Source: Prescottella equi (GTDB taxonomy: Bacteria > Actinomycetota > Actinomycetes > Mycobacteriales > Mycobacteriaceae). From it: DNA of 64,000 nt. The stretch's first letter is position 1. The number at the start of each line of letters is the position of its first letter. The translations under genes and the position numbers were made by a program. Positions 7,406-15,974 of this stretch are shown piece by piece. The stretch lies in NCBI RefSeq assembly GCF_020171745.1, contig NZ_JAIVAH010000004.1:186001-250000 (forward strand). Direction: 5' to 3'. The notes beneath the pieces were generated by a model. That model ran no database searches and was not told the origin of the DNA. It saw only the letters and a list, made by a program, of their open reading frames with translations.

Positions 7406-9778
7406 TCAGCGGGCTCCCCCTCGCTGCGCGACCATCCACGCCGCCACCTGTGTGCGGGACGTGAACCCGAGTTTGGCGAGGATGTGGTCGACGTGGCCCT
7501 CCACGGTTCGCGGGGCGATCACGAGCCGCTCGGCGATCGCCCGGTTGGTCATGCCCTCCGCGACGAGTTCGGCCACCTGCATCTCGCGGCGGGTCAGGCT
7601 GTGCGCGCTGTCGGTGGCCGACTCCGGGACGCCCAGTGGCTGTTCCCCGAGCGCATACGCGATGACCTCCTCGGTGTTCATGTCCACGCCGCGCTGCCGG
7701 GCCGCGTCGAAGGCGCCGTCGCCGAGCGCCTCGCGGGCCCGGCGGACGCACTGCTCGTGGTAGGCCACCAACGGCTGGAACGTCTCGATGGGACTGCCCG
7801 TCGCGGTGAACAGCACCTCGGCGGCGCCGAGGAACACCGCTGCCCGTTCCGGATCCTCCTCGACCGCGGTCCAGGCGAGCTGTTCGAAACACCAGGCCCC
7901 GCCGAACTGATTGTCCAGTGCCCGCAGAAGGGGAAGCGCCCCCTCGAGCATCGCCACACCACGCTCGTGATCCCCGTGCCGCCAGATCGCCGACCCGTAG
8001 TCGGACATGATCATCGCGCGCCACATGATCTCGCCGTGGGCTTCCGTGAGCGCGAGCGCCTCGTCGTAATGCGCGGACGCATTCGCGGGATCCCCCAGGA
8101 TGTCGATCACATAACCCTGCCAGTAGAGCGCCGGCACGAGGTCGTAGAGATCGTCGCCGGCGCGGAACTCCGCGATGGCCCGCCCCAGTCCCGCCTGCGC
8201 CGGTTCCAGGTCGCCCCGAGTGACTGCGGCATAGGCCACTGCCGCCTCCGCCCGCGCAACCGAAACCTCGTCTGGTGATTCCTCCGCCAGGCGACGCGCC
8301 CTGTCCGCCAACACTGTTGCCGCGACGATGTCCTGCTGCAGCGCAGCGAGCATGCTGTTCACGCACAGCGCCTCGATCCGATCGTCGATCGGCCCATCTT
8401 CGCTGTCCAGCGACCGACCCAACCAGTAGCGGCCCTCGTTGAACCTGCCCCGCACGATCCACGCCGGGTACAGCGCGGCCGTGATCCGCAGCGCCGCAGC
8501 CGAATCGGCCTCCGCCAGAGCGAACTCGATCGCCTCGCGGAGATTCGACTGCTCGACGTCCACAGCAGCGGCCCACTGGACCTGCCGGGGACCGATCCAG
8601 TCGGCCTTGGCGCGCAGGACGAGTCGCTCGAACCAGTCCAGATGCCGACGCCGCACGATGTCCGTCCAGCCGAAGGCGTCCAACTTCTCCTGTCCGTACT
8701 CACGGATGGTGTCGAGCATCCGGTATCGGGCGGGCACCCCGGCCGCGCCGGCCTCGTCGCGCCCCAGTATCGACTTGTCCACCAGCGCGGTCACGACGTC
8801 GAGGACGTCCACCGGTCCGGCGTCGTCGTGCAGCACGCTCTCGGCCGTCTCGAGATCGAAGCCGCCCGCGAACACCGACAGGCAGGCCCACAGCCGCCGT
8901 TCCGGATCCGTGCACAGGTCGTAGCTCCAATCGATACTCATCCGCAGGGTCTGCTGCCGGCCCGGACTGGTGCGCCCGCCGAGCGTCAGCAACCGGAAAC
9001 GGTCACTCAGCCGGTCCCGGATCTGCTCCACGGACAGCGCGCGCAGGCGGGCGGCCGCCAACTCGATCGGCAGCGGCAACCCCTCGAGCCGCGCACAGAT
9101 CTCCTCGACCACCGACCGGTTCTCGTCGGTGACGCGGAAATCGGGTACTGCGGCGCGCGCCCGCTCCTCGAACAGGAGGACCGCATCGGACATCTGCTCG
9201 TCCGAACCGGACCCCGCCGAATCCCCCGCCACCGTCAGCGGCGGCACCCGCACGACGGCCTCACCGCCGATACCGAGCGGCTCCCGACTCGTCGCCAGCA
9301 TCGACAACCCCGGGCACGCGCGGAGCAGCGTGTCTGAGAAGTTCGCGACGGCGTCGACGAGGTGCTCGCAGTTGTCGAGGATCAGCAGTGCGCGGCCGTC
9401 CGCGAGGTGCTCGACGAGCACGGCCTCCGGGGGACGTGCCGACCAGTCCTGCAGACCGAGGACGTCCGTCACCGTCTGCCACAGCAGGTCGGGGTCGCGC
9501 AGGTCCCCCAACTCGACGAACCAGGTGCCGCCGGTGAACACCTTCCGCGATTCGCGGCCCACCCGGAGCGCGAGCCGGGTCTTGCCCACACCACCGGGGC
9601 CGGTGAGCGTCACCAGACGCGACTCGGACAGCAGCCGCCGGGTCTCGGCCACCTCGCTCTGCCGTCCCACGAAGCTGTCCAGCTCCTCGGGAAGACTCGA
9701 CCTGCCGATCCCCGCGTCGGTCCGCACAGCACCGCGCACGATTCCAAGATACGTCGCACGGCGCCGTCGGAAAGCCAC
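7406..9778 (-). CDS. LuxR-family regulator with NB-ARC/AAA-type ATPase
   Basis: A 790-residue signal-transducing ATPase with DNA-binding tail. The N-terminal third carries a nucleotide-binding core: Walker A GPGGVGKTRLALRVG near residue 60 and Walker B ALLILDNCEHLVDAV with the sensor segment MLATSREPLGIGGEAV. This is followed by a winged-helix-like part (LWACLSVFAGGFDLETAESV) and a long helical TPR-like region (about residues 400-700). The C-terminus has a LuxR helix-turn-helix, LTRREMQVAELVAEGMTNRA followed by VIAPRTVEGHVDHILAKLGF. The architecture is that of actinobacterial 'predicted ATPase plus LuxR' regulators. The start is uncertain: GTG 9778 is used, but internal GTG codons 17-20 residues later could serve. 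The target genes are unknown. Confidence 0.85.
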   Translation of the reverse strand: MAFRRRRATYLGIVRGAVRTDAGIGRSSLPEELDSFVGRQSEVAETRRLLSESRLVTLTGPGGVGKTRLALRVGRESRKVFTGGTWFVELGDLRDPDLLWQTVTDVLGLQDWSARPPEAVLVEHLADGRALLILDNCEHLVDAVANFSDTLLRACPGLSMLATSREPLGIGGEAVVRVPPLTVAGDSAGSGSDEQMSDAVLLFEERARAAVPDFRVTDENRSVVEEICARLEGLPLPIELAAARLRALSVEQIRDRLSDRFRLLTLGGRTSPGRQQTLRMSIDWSYDLCTDPERRLWACLSVFAGGFDLETAESVLHDDAGPVDVLDVVTALVDKSILGRDEAGAAGVPARYRMLDTIREYGQEKLDAFGWTDIVRRRHLDWFERLVLRAKADWIGPRQVQWAAAVDVEQSNLREAIEFALAEADSAAALRITAALYPAWIVRGRFNEGRYWLGRSLDSEDGPIDDRIEALCVNSMLAALQQDIVAATVLADRARRLAEESPDEVSVARAEAAVAYAAVTRGDLEPAQAGLGRAIAEFRAGDDLYDLVPALYWQGYVIDILGDPANASAHYDEALALTEAHGEIMWRAMIMSDYGSAIWRHGDHERGVAMLEGALPLLRALDNQFGGAWCFEQLAWTAVEEDPERAAVFLGAAEVLFTATGSPIETFQPLVAYHEQCVRRAREALGDGAFDAARQRGVDMNTEEVIAYALGEQPLGVPESATDSAHSLTRREMQVAELVAEGMTNRAIAERLVIAPRTVEGHVDHILAKLGFTSRTQVAAWMVAQRGGAR

Positions 9779-9898
9779 TCCGACCAGCGGGCGAGCGTAA
9801 CGTTCGCGTCACGCGAACAACCGGCTCGTGCGGGCGTGGGCGGGCCGCTCAGCCGCTACCATCTGCGTCGAACGTTCTGCTGTCGAAGGGGACCACGA

Positions 9899-11863
9899 AT
9901 GACCACGGGTATCGAACAGCGCGAGTTCCAGACGGAGACTCGCCAGATTCTGGATCTGATGATCCACTCGGTGTACTCCAACAAGGACACCTTCCTCCGC
10001 GAGCTCGTCTCGAATGCGTCCGACGCGCTCGACAAGCTCAAGCTGGAGGCCTACCGCGACAAGGATCTCGAGGCGGACACCTCGGATCTGCACATCGAGC
10101 TCGAGGTGGACGCCGACGCCCGCACGCTGACGGTGCGCGACAACGGTATCGGCATGTCCCGCGACGAGGTGATCGACCTGATCGGCACCCTCGCCAAGTC
10201 GGGCACCGCCGAGCTGCGCCGCAAGCTGCGTGAGGCGAAGGACGCGGCGGCCTCCGAAGAGTTGATCGGCCAGTTCGGCATCGGCTTCTACTCGACGTTC
10301 ATGGTCGCCGACAAGGTCACGCTGCTCACCCGTAAGGCCGGCGAGAAGCACGGGACGCGGTGGGAGTCCAGCGGCGACGCCACCTACACGATCGAGACCG
10401 TCGACGACGCGCCGCAGGGCACGTCGGTGACGCTGCACCTCAAGCCCGAGGACGTAGAGGACCATCTGTACGACTACGCGTCCGAGCGCAAGCTCCGCGA
10501 GATCGTCAAGCGCTACTCGGATTTCATCGCGTACCCGGTCCGGATGCAGGTCGAGCGGCCGGCCCCGAAGACCGACGACGAGTCCGACGAGTCCGACGAG
10601 AACACTGCCGCCGAGACGGTGACCGAGACCGAGACCCTCAACTCGATGAAGGCACTGTGGGCCCGGCCGCGCAGCGAGGTCTCCGACGAGGAGTACAACG
10701 AGTTCTACAAGCACGTCAGCCACTCGTGGGACGACCCGCTCGAGGTCATCCCGATGAAGGCCGAGGGCACCTTCGAGTACCAGGCGTTGCTGTTCATTCC
10801 GACGCACGCGCCGTTCGACCTGTTCTCCCGCGAGCACCGTGCCGGCATCCACCTGTACGTCAAGCGGGTGTTCATCATGGACGACTGCCAGGAACTCATG
10901 CCCGAGTACCTGCGCTTCGTCACCGGTGTCGTGGACGCGCAGGACCTGTCGCTCAACGTCTCTCGCGAAATCCTGCAGCAGGATCGGCAGATCCGGGCGA
11001 TTCGGCGCCGGCTCACCAAGAAGGTCCTCACCACGATCAAGGACATGCTCTCGTCCGAGGACGAGGCGGCCCGGGAGAAGTACCGCACCGTGTGGTCGCA
11101 GTTCGGCCGGGTCCTCAAGGAGGGTCTGCTCTCGGACTTCGACAACCGCGACACCCTGCTGGAGATCTCGTCGTTCCCGTCGACGCACAGCGAGGACGAA
11201 CAGACCACCTTGGCGCAGTACGTCGAGCGGATGAAGGACGGCCAGGAGCAGATCTACTACCTCACCGGCGAGTCCCGCCAGCAGCTCGAGGCGTCGCCGC
11301 ACATGGAGGCGTTCCGCGCCCGCGGCCTCGAGGTGCTGCTGCTGACCGACCCGGTCGACGAGATGTGGGTGACGTCGGTCCCCGAGTTCGACGGCAAGCC
11401 GCTGCAGTCGATCGCGAAGGGCGAGGTGGACCTCGACACCGAGGAGGAGAAGAAGGACGCCGAGGCCAAGCGCGAGGAGCAGGACAAGCAGTTCGCCGAC
11501 GTCCTCGGCTGGCTCACCTCGACCCTCGAGGATCAGGTCAAGCAGGTGCGCCTGTCGACCCGCCTGACCGACTCCCCCGCCTGCATCGTCGGCGACGAGT
11601 TCGGCATGACACCGTCGCTCGAGCGGATGTACCGGGCGTCGGGCCAGGAGGTCCCGCACTTCAAGCGGATCCTCGAACTCAACCCGACGCACCCGCTGGT
11701 CGAGGGTCTGCGCGCCGCGCACGCCGAGCGCGGCGACGATCCGAGTCTCGCCGAGACCGCCGAATTGCTCTACGGCACCGCGCTTCTCGCTGAAGGTGGC
11801 GAGCTGGAAGACCCGGCACACTTCGCGAAAATGCTCGCGAATCGCCTGGCACGGACCATCTAG
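9899..11863 (+). CDS. htpG: Molecular chaperone HtpG (bacterial Hsp90)
   Basis: A 654-residue cytosolic Hsp90-family ATP-dependent chaperone. Start at ATG 9899 (MTTGIEQREFQTETRQILDL), with GAAGGGGA upstream. GHKL ATPase motifs are intact: FLRELVSNASDALDKL (motif I), VRDNGIGMSRDEVIDLIGTL (motif II) and LIGQFGIGFYSTFMVADKVT (lid and motif III). The middle domain includes LNVSREILQQDRQIRAIRRR, whose Arg acts on ATP. The C-terminal dimerisation domain ends in PAHFAKMLANRLARTI. An acidic linker (KTDDESDESDENTAAETVTE) between the N and middle domains is longer than in E. coli. It appears monocistronic, with a strong hairpin after the stop. Confidence 0.97.
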   Translation: MTTGIEQREFQTETRQILDLMIHSVYSNKDTFLRELVSNASDALDKLKLEAYRDKDLEADTSDLHIELEVDADARTLTVRDNGIGMSRDEVIDLIGTLAKSGTAELRRKLREAKDAAASEELIGQFGIGFYSTFMVADKVTLLTRKAGEKHGTRWESSGDATYTIETVDDAPQGTSVTLHLKPEDVEDHLYDYASERKLREIVKRYSDFIAYPVRMQVERPAPKTDDESDESDENTAAETVTETETLNSMKALWARPRSEVSDEEYNEFYKHVSHSWDDPLEVIPMKAEGTFEYQALLFIPTHAPFDLFSREHRAGIHLYVKRVFIMDDCQELMPEYLRFVTGVVDAQDLSLNVSREILQQDRQIRAIRRRLTKKVLTTIKDMLSSEDEAAREKYRTVWSQFGRVLKEGLLSDFDNRDTLLEISSFPSTHSEDEQTTLAQYVERMKDGQEQIYYLTGESRQQLEASPHMEAFRARGLEVLLLTDPVDEMWVTSVPEFDGKPLQSIAKGEVDLDTEEEKKDAEAKREEQDKQFADVLGWLTSTLEDQVKQVRLSTRLTDSPACIVGDEFGMTPSLERMYRASGQEVPHFKRILELNPTHPLVEGLRAAHAERGDDPSLAETAELLYGTALLAEGGELEDPAHFAKMLANRLARTI

Positions 11864-11883
11864 ACACGCTCACATGTTCGACG

Positions 11884-11917
11884 CAGCGCCCGCGGGAGTC
11901 AGCTTCCGCGGGCGCTG
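11884..11917 (+). terminator. Hairpin terminator after htpG
   Basis: A perfect 12-bp stem, CAGCGCCCGCGG at 11884-11895 and CCGCGGGCGCTG at 11906-11917, with a ten-base loop, lies about 20 bases after the htpG stop. No T-run follows, as is common for terminators in high-GC actinobacteria. Confidence 0.7.
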
Positions 11918-12026
11918 TCGCGTACGACGCCAATCGCTCCGAGCGCTGCCTCGGAAACCGGCCATGAACCTCCACGGTGTGCGTAGCATCTAACCCATCT
12001 CGTTCGATTCCCTTCGGGAGGCCGAC

Positions 12027-13016
12027 GTGCGTGGACTTGGCATCGATCTCGGAACTACCAATACTGTCGTCGGAACCCTCGACGGCGGAATCGTCCTGAA
12101 CGAACCGTCTTTCATGCTGGTGCGGAACAAAGATCCGCACAGAGCTCTCGCGATCGGCCAGGATGCGCGCAATCTCGTCGGCCGCACCCCGGCCGGCATC
12201 ACACAGGTTCGGCCCATGCGCGACGGCGTGATCGTGGACCTGGAATCGGCCCGGGCATTCGTCACGGCCGTCATCGAGCAGGTCGCCCCGAACCGCCGAT
12301 ACGGTCGGCGGCAGACGGCCGTCTTCTCGGCTCCCGCCGGGGCCACCCCGCTCGAACGCCGGGCGCTGCTCGAGGTCGGGCACGAGGCCGGCCTGCGCAA
12401 GGTCGGTCTGATCCCGGAACCGGTGGCGGGCGCTCTCGGATGCGGGGTCAACCCGCTCGAACCCCGCGCCCACCTCATCGTGAGCGTCGGTGGCGGCGTC
12501 TCGGAGGTCACCGCCATCAGCTTCGGCGGCGTGATCTCGCACCGCAGTTGCCAACTCGCGGGCGAGGAACTGACCGAGGCGCTGCACCACTACCTGCGCG
12601 AGGAGCACCAGATCATCGTCGGTGAGCTCACCGCGGAGCGCGCGAAGATGGGCGCCCCCGACACCGCCGACGACCAGTCACTCGTGGTGGAGGGACTGGA
12701 CGCCGTCACGGGCCGTGCCCGGCTGATCTCCCTCGACATCGAGGAGATCGTGGAGGCATTGCGGCCGACCACGACCGGCATCGTGCAGACGCTCACCGCC
12801 TGCCTGGAAGACCTTCCGCCGCAGGCGATCAGCGACGTGATGTCCGAGGGTGTCCTGATGATCGGGGGCGGCGCGATGCTCCGCGGGCTGTCCCAGCTGT
12901 TCGAAGAGTCGTTCGGCCTCCCGGTGAAGACCGCCGAGCGCCCGCTCACGTGCGTCGCCGAGGGCGCCACCGCCTGCCTGGATCACCCGGAGGTCGTCGC
13001 CGCATACAGCGGCTGA
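12027..13016 (+). CDS. MreB-like actin-fold protein (MreB/Hsp70 superfamily)
   Basis: A 329-residue cytoplasmic ATPase of the actin/Hsp70 superfamily, matching MreB in length and motif order. The GTG at 12027 is preceded by GGGAGG. Phosphate 1 loop: GIDLGTTNTVVGTLDGGIVL; then ALAIGQDARNLVGRTPAGIT and VRPMRDGVIVDLESARAFVT, a diverged MreB N-terminal lobe; connect/phosphate 2: PEPVAGALGCGVNP and LIVSVGGGVSEVTAISFGGV; adenosine loop: VLMIGGGAMLRGLSQLFEES. It lacks Hsp70's substrate domain. Mycolata usually grow from the poles without MreB, so this gene is noteworthy. It converges on a RodA-PBP fusion gene, fitting a cell-wall role, and the two share a terminator. Whether it polymerises is untested. 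Confidence 0.8.
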   Translation: MRGLGIDLGTTNTVVGTLDGGIVLNEPSFMLVRNKDPHRALAIGQDARNLVGRTPAGITQVRPMRDGVIVDLESARAFVTAVIEQVAPNRRYGRRQTAVFSAPAGATPLERRALLEVGHEAGLRKVGLIPEPVAGALGCGVNPLEPRAHLIVSVGGGVSEVTAISFGGVISHRSCQLAGEELTEALHHYLREEHQIIVGELTAERAKMGAPDTADDQSLVVEGLDAVTGRARLISLDIEEIVEALRPTTTGIVQTLTACLEDLPPQAISDVMSEGVLMIGGGAMLRGLSQLFEESFGLPVKTAERPLTCVAEGATACLDHPEVVAAYSG

Positions 13017-13030
13017 TCTCGGTTCCCCTT

Positions 13031-13065
13031 GATCCCCCGCAGCATCCGATCTGCTGCGGGGGATC
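13031..13065. terminator. Bidirectional hairpin between convergent genes
   Basis: A perfect 14-bp stem, GATCCCCCGCAGCA at 13031-13044 and TGCTGCGGGGGATC at 13052-13065, with a seven-base loop, sits between the stops of the MreB-like gene and the leftward SEDS-PBP fusion gene. Its position and symmetry suit termination in both directions. Confidence 0.75.
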
Positions 13066-13097
13066 ATCTGTGTTCCGGGATCATCGGCGACAGCTGA

Positions 13098-15974
13098 TCA
13101 CCGACCGGGCTCCGGAGCCGGCGCGGGAGCAGGCAGGGGACCCGGCCGCTCCGCGAGGTAGCGCTCGAGGATGGCCTTGACCACGGGACCGGATGTCGCC
13201 GAACCGAATCCACCGCCGCGAACCAGCGCTGTCACAACGATTTCGGGGGACTCGAAGGGCACTACGGCGGAGAACCAGGCGTTGAGGCCGCCCGGCGCCG
13301 ACGGATCCTCCGCCGTGCCGGTCTTGGCGCCGGCGGTCACCGGCAGGGTGGCGAGCTGACCGGCGGTGCCGGCGGAGGCCGACGCCCGCATCCCGGCACG
13401 GACGGGACCGAGCTTGTCGGCGAACGGAAGCCGCTGCGGCTCCCCCGTCGGAATCGGGGCGCCGTCGCCGGTCGCGTCGGCCGCGGCGATCTGAGGGGTG
13501 ACGAGCGCGCCGGTGGCGATGCCGGACGTCCACCGCGCCACCTGGATCGGGGTTGCGATCACGGTGCCCTGCCCGATGCCCATCAACAGCGTCGAGCCGG
13601 GATACCAGGTGCCACCGATGTCGCCGACGTTCTCCGGGGTGCCGAGGAAGCCCGCGGACTCGCCGGGCAGATCGATCCCGGATCGGCTGCCGACGCCGAG
13701 CTCGGAGGCGGTCCTCGCCATCCGCTCGGGGCCGAGCAGTTCACCGAGCTTGTAGAAGTACACGTTGTCCGACCACTGGATCGCGCCCAACAGTTTGTTG
13801 GGCCCCATCGGTTGCCAGTTCGCGAACGTGTGCCCGCCGTAGCTGTAGGCGGCGCCGGTCTCGATCACCTGCTCCGGGTCCAGGACCTGATCCTCCTGGT
13901 TCGCCGACGCCACGACGATCTTGAATGTGGAGCCGGGCGGCGCGGCGGTCTGGTAGGCGTGGTTGAGCATCTTGCCGGGCCCGGCCCCCTCGGTCTGCGC
14001 GGCCAGCGCAACGGCGTCGACGGGGGGACCGTAGACGTTGTTGTCGTACCCGGGCACGCTGGCGAGCGCGAGCACCCCACCGGTGCGCGCGTCCATCACC
14101 ACCGCCGCGCCGAGGTCACCTCCGCTGCTGCGGACCGCCTGGGCCAGCGCGTCCGTCGCCAGCGTCTGCAGACCGATGTCCAGGTGCAGCCGCAGGTCGT
14201 GACCCGGCACCGGGTCGACGCGCTCGGCGGGTCCGACGAGGTTGCCGGCGGGATCGACGTAGACGCACTGCCTGCCGTCGGTGCCGCGGAGCAGCGCGTC
14301 GTACTGCTTCTCGAGACCCGCCCGGCCCACCCGCGACCCCAGGGCGAGCTGCGGCCAGCGCTCCATGTCCTGCGGATCACCGACGCCGACGTAGCCGAGG
14401 ACGGAGGCGAGCGTGGCACCGTACGGGTAGTGCCGCTTTCCGGACGGCACGACGAGCACCCCGGGCAGCTTCGCGTCGATGATCCGACGCGCCTGCTCGG
14501 GGGGAACCCGGCCGACGACGGCCTGCATCTCCCCGTCGCCGCTGTCCCCCAGGGTCTTCGCCAGCTCGGCGTCCGGTTCACCGAGCAGCCCGGCCAGCAT
14601 GATGCGCTCCCCGGTGTCGTCCTCGTCGAACATTCGGCTGACCACCGAGATGGAGTACTCCGGCACGTTGGTCGCCAGCGGCACGCCGTTCCGGTCGAGG
14701 ATCTCGCCGCGTTCGGCGGGCAGTCGGATGCACCGGGTCATCTGGGTATCGCTCAGCGCGCGCAGCTCCGGACCGCGGCCGCTCTGCAGTTGCCACGCGA
14801 ACACCGACATCGCCACCAGCAGCGCGGTGACGGCGAGCGAGCCCGCCGTGACACCCCGCGGCCGCCCGCGCCGCGTCGACGGCTGCGCCCACAGCGGCCG
14901 CCCGACACCGTCGCGGCGCACAGCGAGCACGAGCCCGATGGCGACGAATCCGACGACCGCGACGGTACCGCCGTAGCTGAACATCGGGAGCGGCATTCCG
15001 GTCTGGGGCAGCACCGACAGGCTCGCCCCGATCGACAGCACGGCGTGGATCCCGAACAGCCCGCCGATACCCGCGGCCACGAGCGCGGCTTCCCGGGTCC
15101 GGGCGCGGCGCGCGGCGAGCGCGGCCCGCCACGTGATCACCAGGCTGGCCGCGATGACGGCGATACCGGCGAACAGTCCCCACCCGTACACGACGCTCGC
15201 GAACGCGAGGTCGTGCTCGGCCTCGGGAAGGTATGCCGCCCTGAGGTCGTAGATGGGGTCTCGCGCCAGGCCCCACAGACCGCCGCTGCCGATCGCGATG
15301 TCGGCCTGCATCGACGCCCAGCCCGAACCGCTCGGATCGGCATCGCTCGAGATGAACGTCTGGATCCGTTCGAGTTGGTACGGGCGGAGGAAGAGCACGG
15401 CGATGGGCAGCGCGGCGATCCCCAGTGCGAACAGCGGCATCAGCGGCGCCGCCGGCACCCGGGCCAGGACCAGCATCAACAGCGCGATCGCGACGAGCAC
15501 CACGGCACTCGACAGGTCGGGCTGCAGCGCGACGAGCGCGACGACGCCGCCCGCGATCGCCAACGCCGCCGTCAACCGACCGAACGTGTAGCCGCCGGCC
15601 AGGATGGTCGCCGACACCATGACCAGACCGAGCTTGGCGATCTCCGACGGCTGCACGGTGAACAGGCCGAAGTCCAGCCACCGCTGCGCGCCCTTGACCG
15701 CGACGCCGACGAGCGGCACGGCCGCCAGCATCACGACCGAGACCCCGAGCGTCACCCACCCGAACCGGGCCAGATTGTTCACCCGCATGCGCGAGACGAC
15801 CCACATCAACCCGAGTCCGATCACGGTGAAGAACGCATGGCGGATCGCCTGCGACGTGAAGCCGATCGATACCAGATTGAGCAGACCGAGGACCGCGAGA
15901 ACGATCGCCGCCCCGACGATCCAGGGGTCGGACTCCCGATCGTGTCCCCGAACCCGGCCGCCGTCGCCACTCAT
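13098..15974 (-). CDS. Natural RodA/FtsW (SEDS)-class B PBP fusion
   Basis: A 958-residue integral membrane peptidoglycan synthase combining glycosyltransferase and transpeptidase in one chain. Residues about 15-355 are a SEDS polymerase with some ten membrane helices, QPDLSSA (151-157), the catalytic Asp255 in PEAEHDLAFAS, and GMPLPMFSYGGT near 326-337. One more helix (about 375-393) leads into a class B PBP: RGEILDRNGVPLATNVPEYS in the pedestal, then active-site Ser682 in PGSTFKI, Ser735-Asp736-Asn737 (WSDN), and Lys884-Thr885-Gly886 (AGAKTGTAED). All catalytic motifs of both halves are present. The ATG start overlaps the upstream gene stop (ATGA), so the two are co-translated. The long Pro/Ala tail is unstructured. 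In most bacteria RodA and PBP2 are separate subunits. Confidence 0.95.
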   Translation of the reverse strand: MSGDGGRVRGHDRESDPWIVGAAIVLAVLGLLNLVSIGFTSQAIRHAFFTVIGLGLMWVVSRMRVNNLARFGWVTLGVSVVMLAAVPLVGVAVKGAQRWLDFGLFTVQPSEIAKLGLVMVSATILAGGYTFGRLTAALAIAGGVVALVALQPDLSSAVVLVAIALLMLVLARVPAAPLMPLFALGIAALPIAVLFLRPYQLERIQTFISSDADPSGSGWASMQADIAIGSGGLWGLARDPIYDLRAAYLPEAEHDLAFASVVYGWGLFAGIAVIAASLVITWRAALAARRARTREAALVAAGIGGLFGIHAVLSIGASLSVLPQTGMPLPMFSYGGTVAVVGFVAIGLVLAVRRDGVGRPLWAQPSTRRGRPRGVTAGSLAVTALLVAMSVFAWQLQSGRGPELRALSDTQMTRCIRLPAERGEILDRNGVPLATNVPEYSISVVSRMFDEDDTGERIMLAGLLGEPDAELAKTLGDSGDGEMQAVVGRVPPEQARRIIDAKLPGVLVVPSGKRHYPYGATLASVLGYVGVGDPQDMERWPQLALGSRVGRAGLEKQYDALLRGTDGRQCVYVDPAGNLVGPAERVDPVPGHDLRLHLDIGLQTLATDALAQAVRSSGGDLGAAVVMDARTGGVLALASVPGYDNNVYGPPVDAVALAAQTEGAGPGKMLNHAYQTAAPPGSTFKIVVASANQEDQVLDPEQVIETGAAYSYGGHTFANWQPMGPNKLLGAIQWSDNVYFYKLGELLGPERMARTASELGVGSRSGIDLPGESAGFLGTPENVGDIGGTWYPGSTLLMGIGQGTVIATPIQVARWTSGIATGALVTPQIAAADATGDGAPIPTGEPQRLPFADKLGPVRAGMRASASAGTAGQLATLPVTAGAKTGTAEDPSAPGGLNAWFSAVVPFESPEIVVTALVRGGGFGSATSGPVVKAILERYLAERPGPLPAPAPAPEPGR

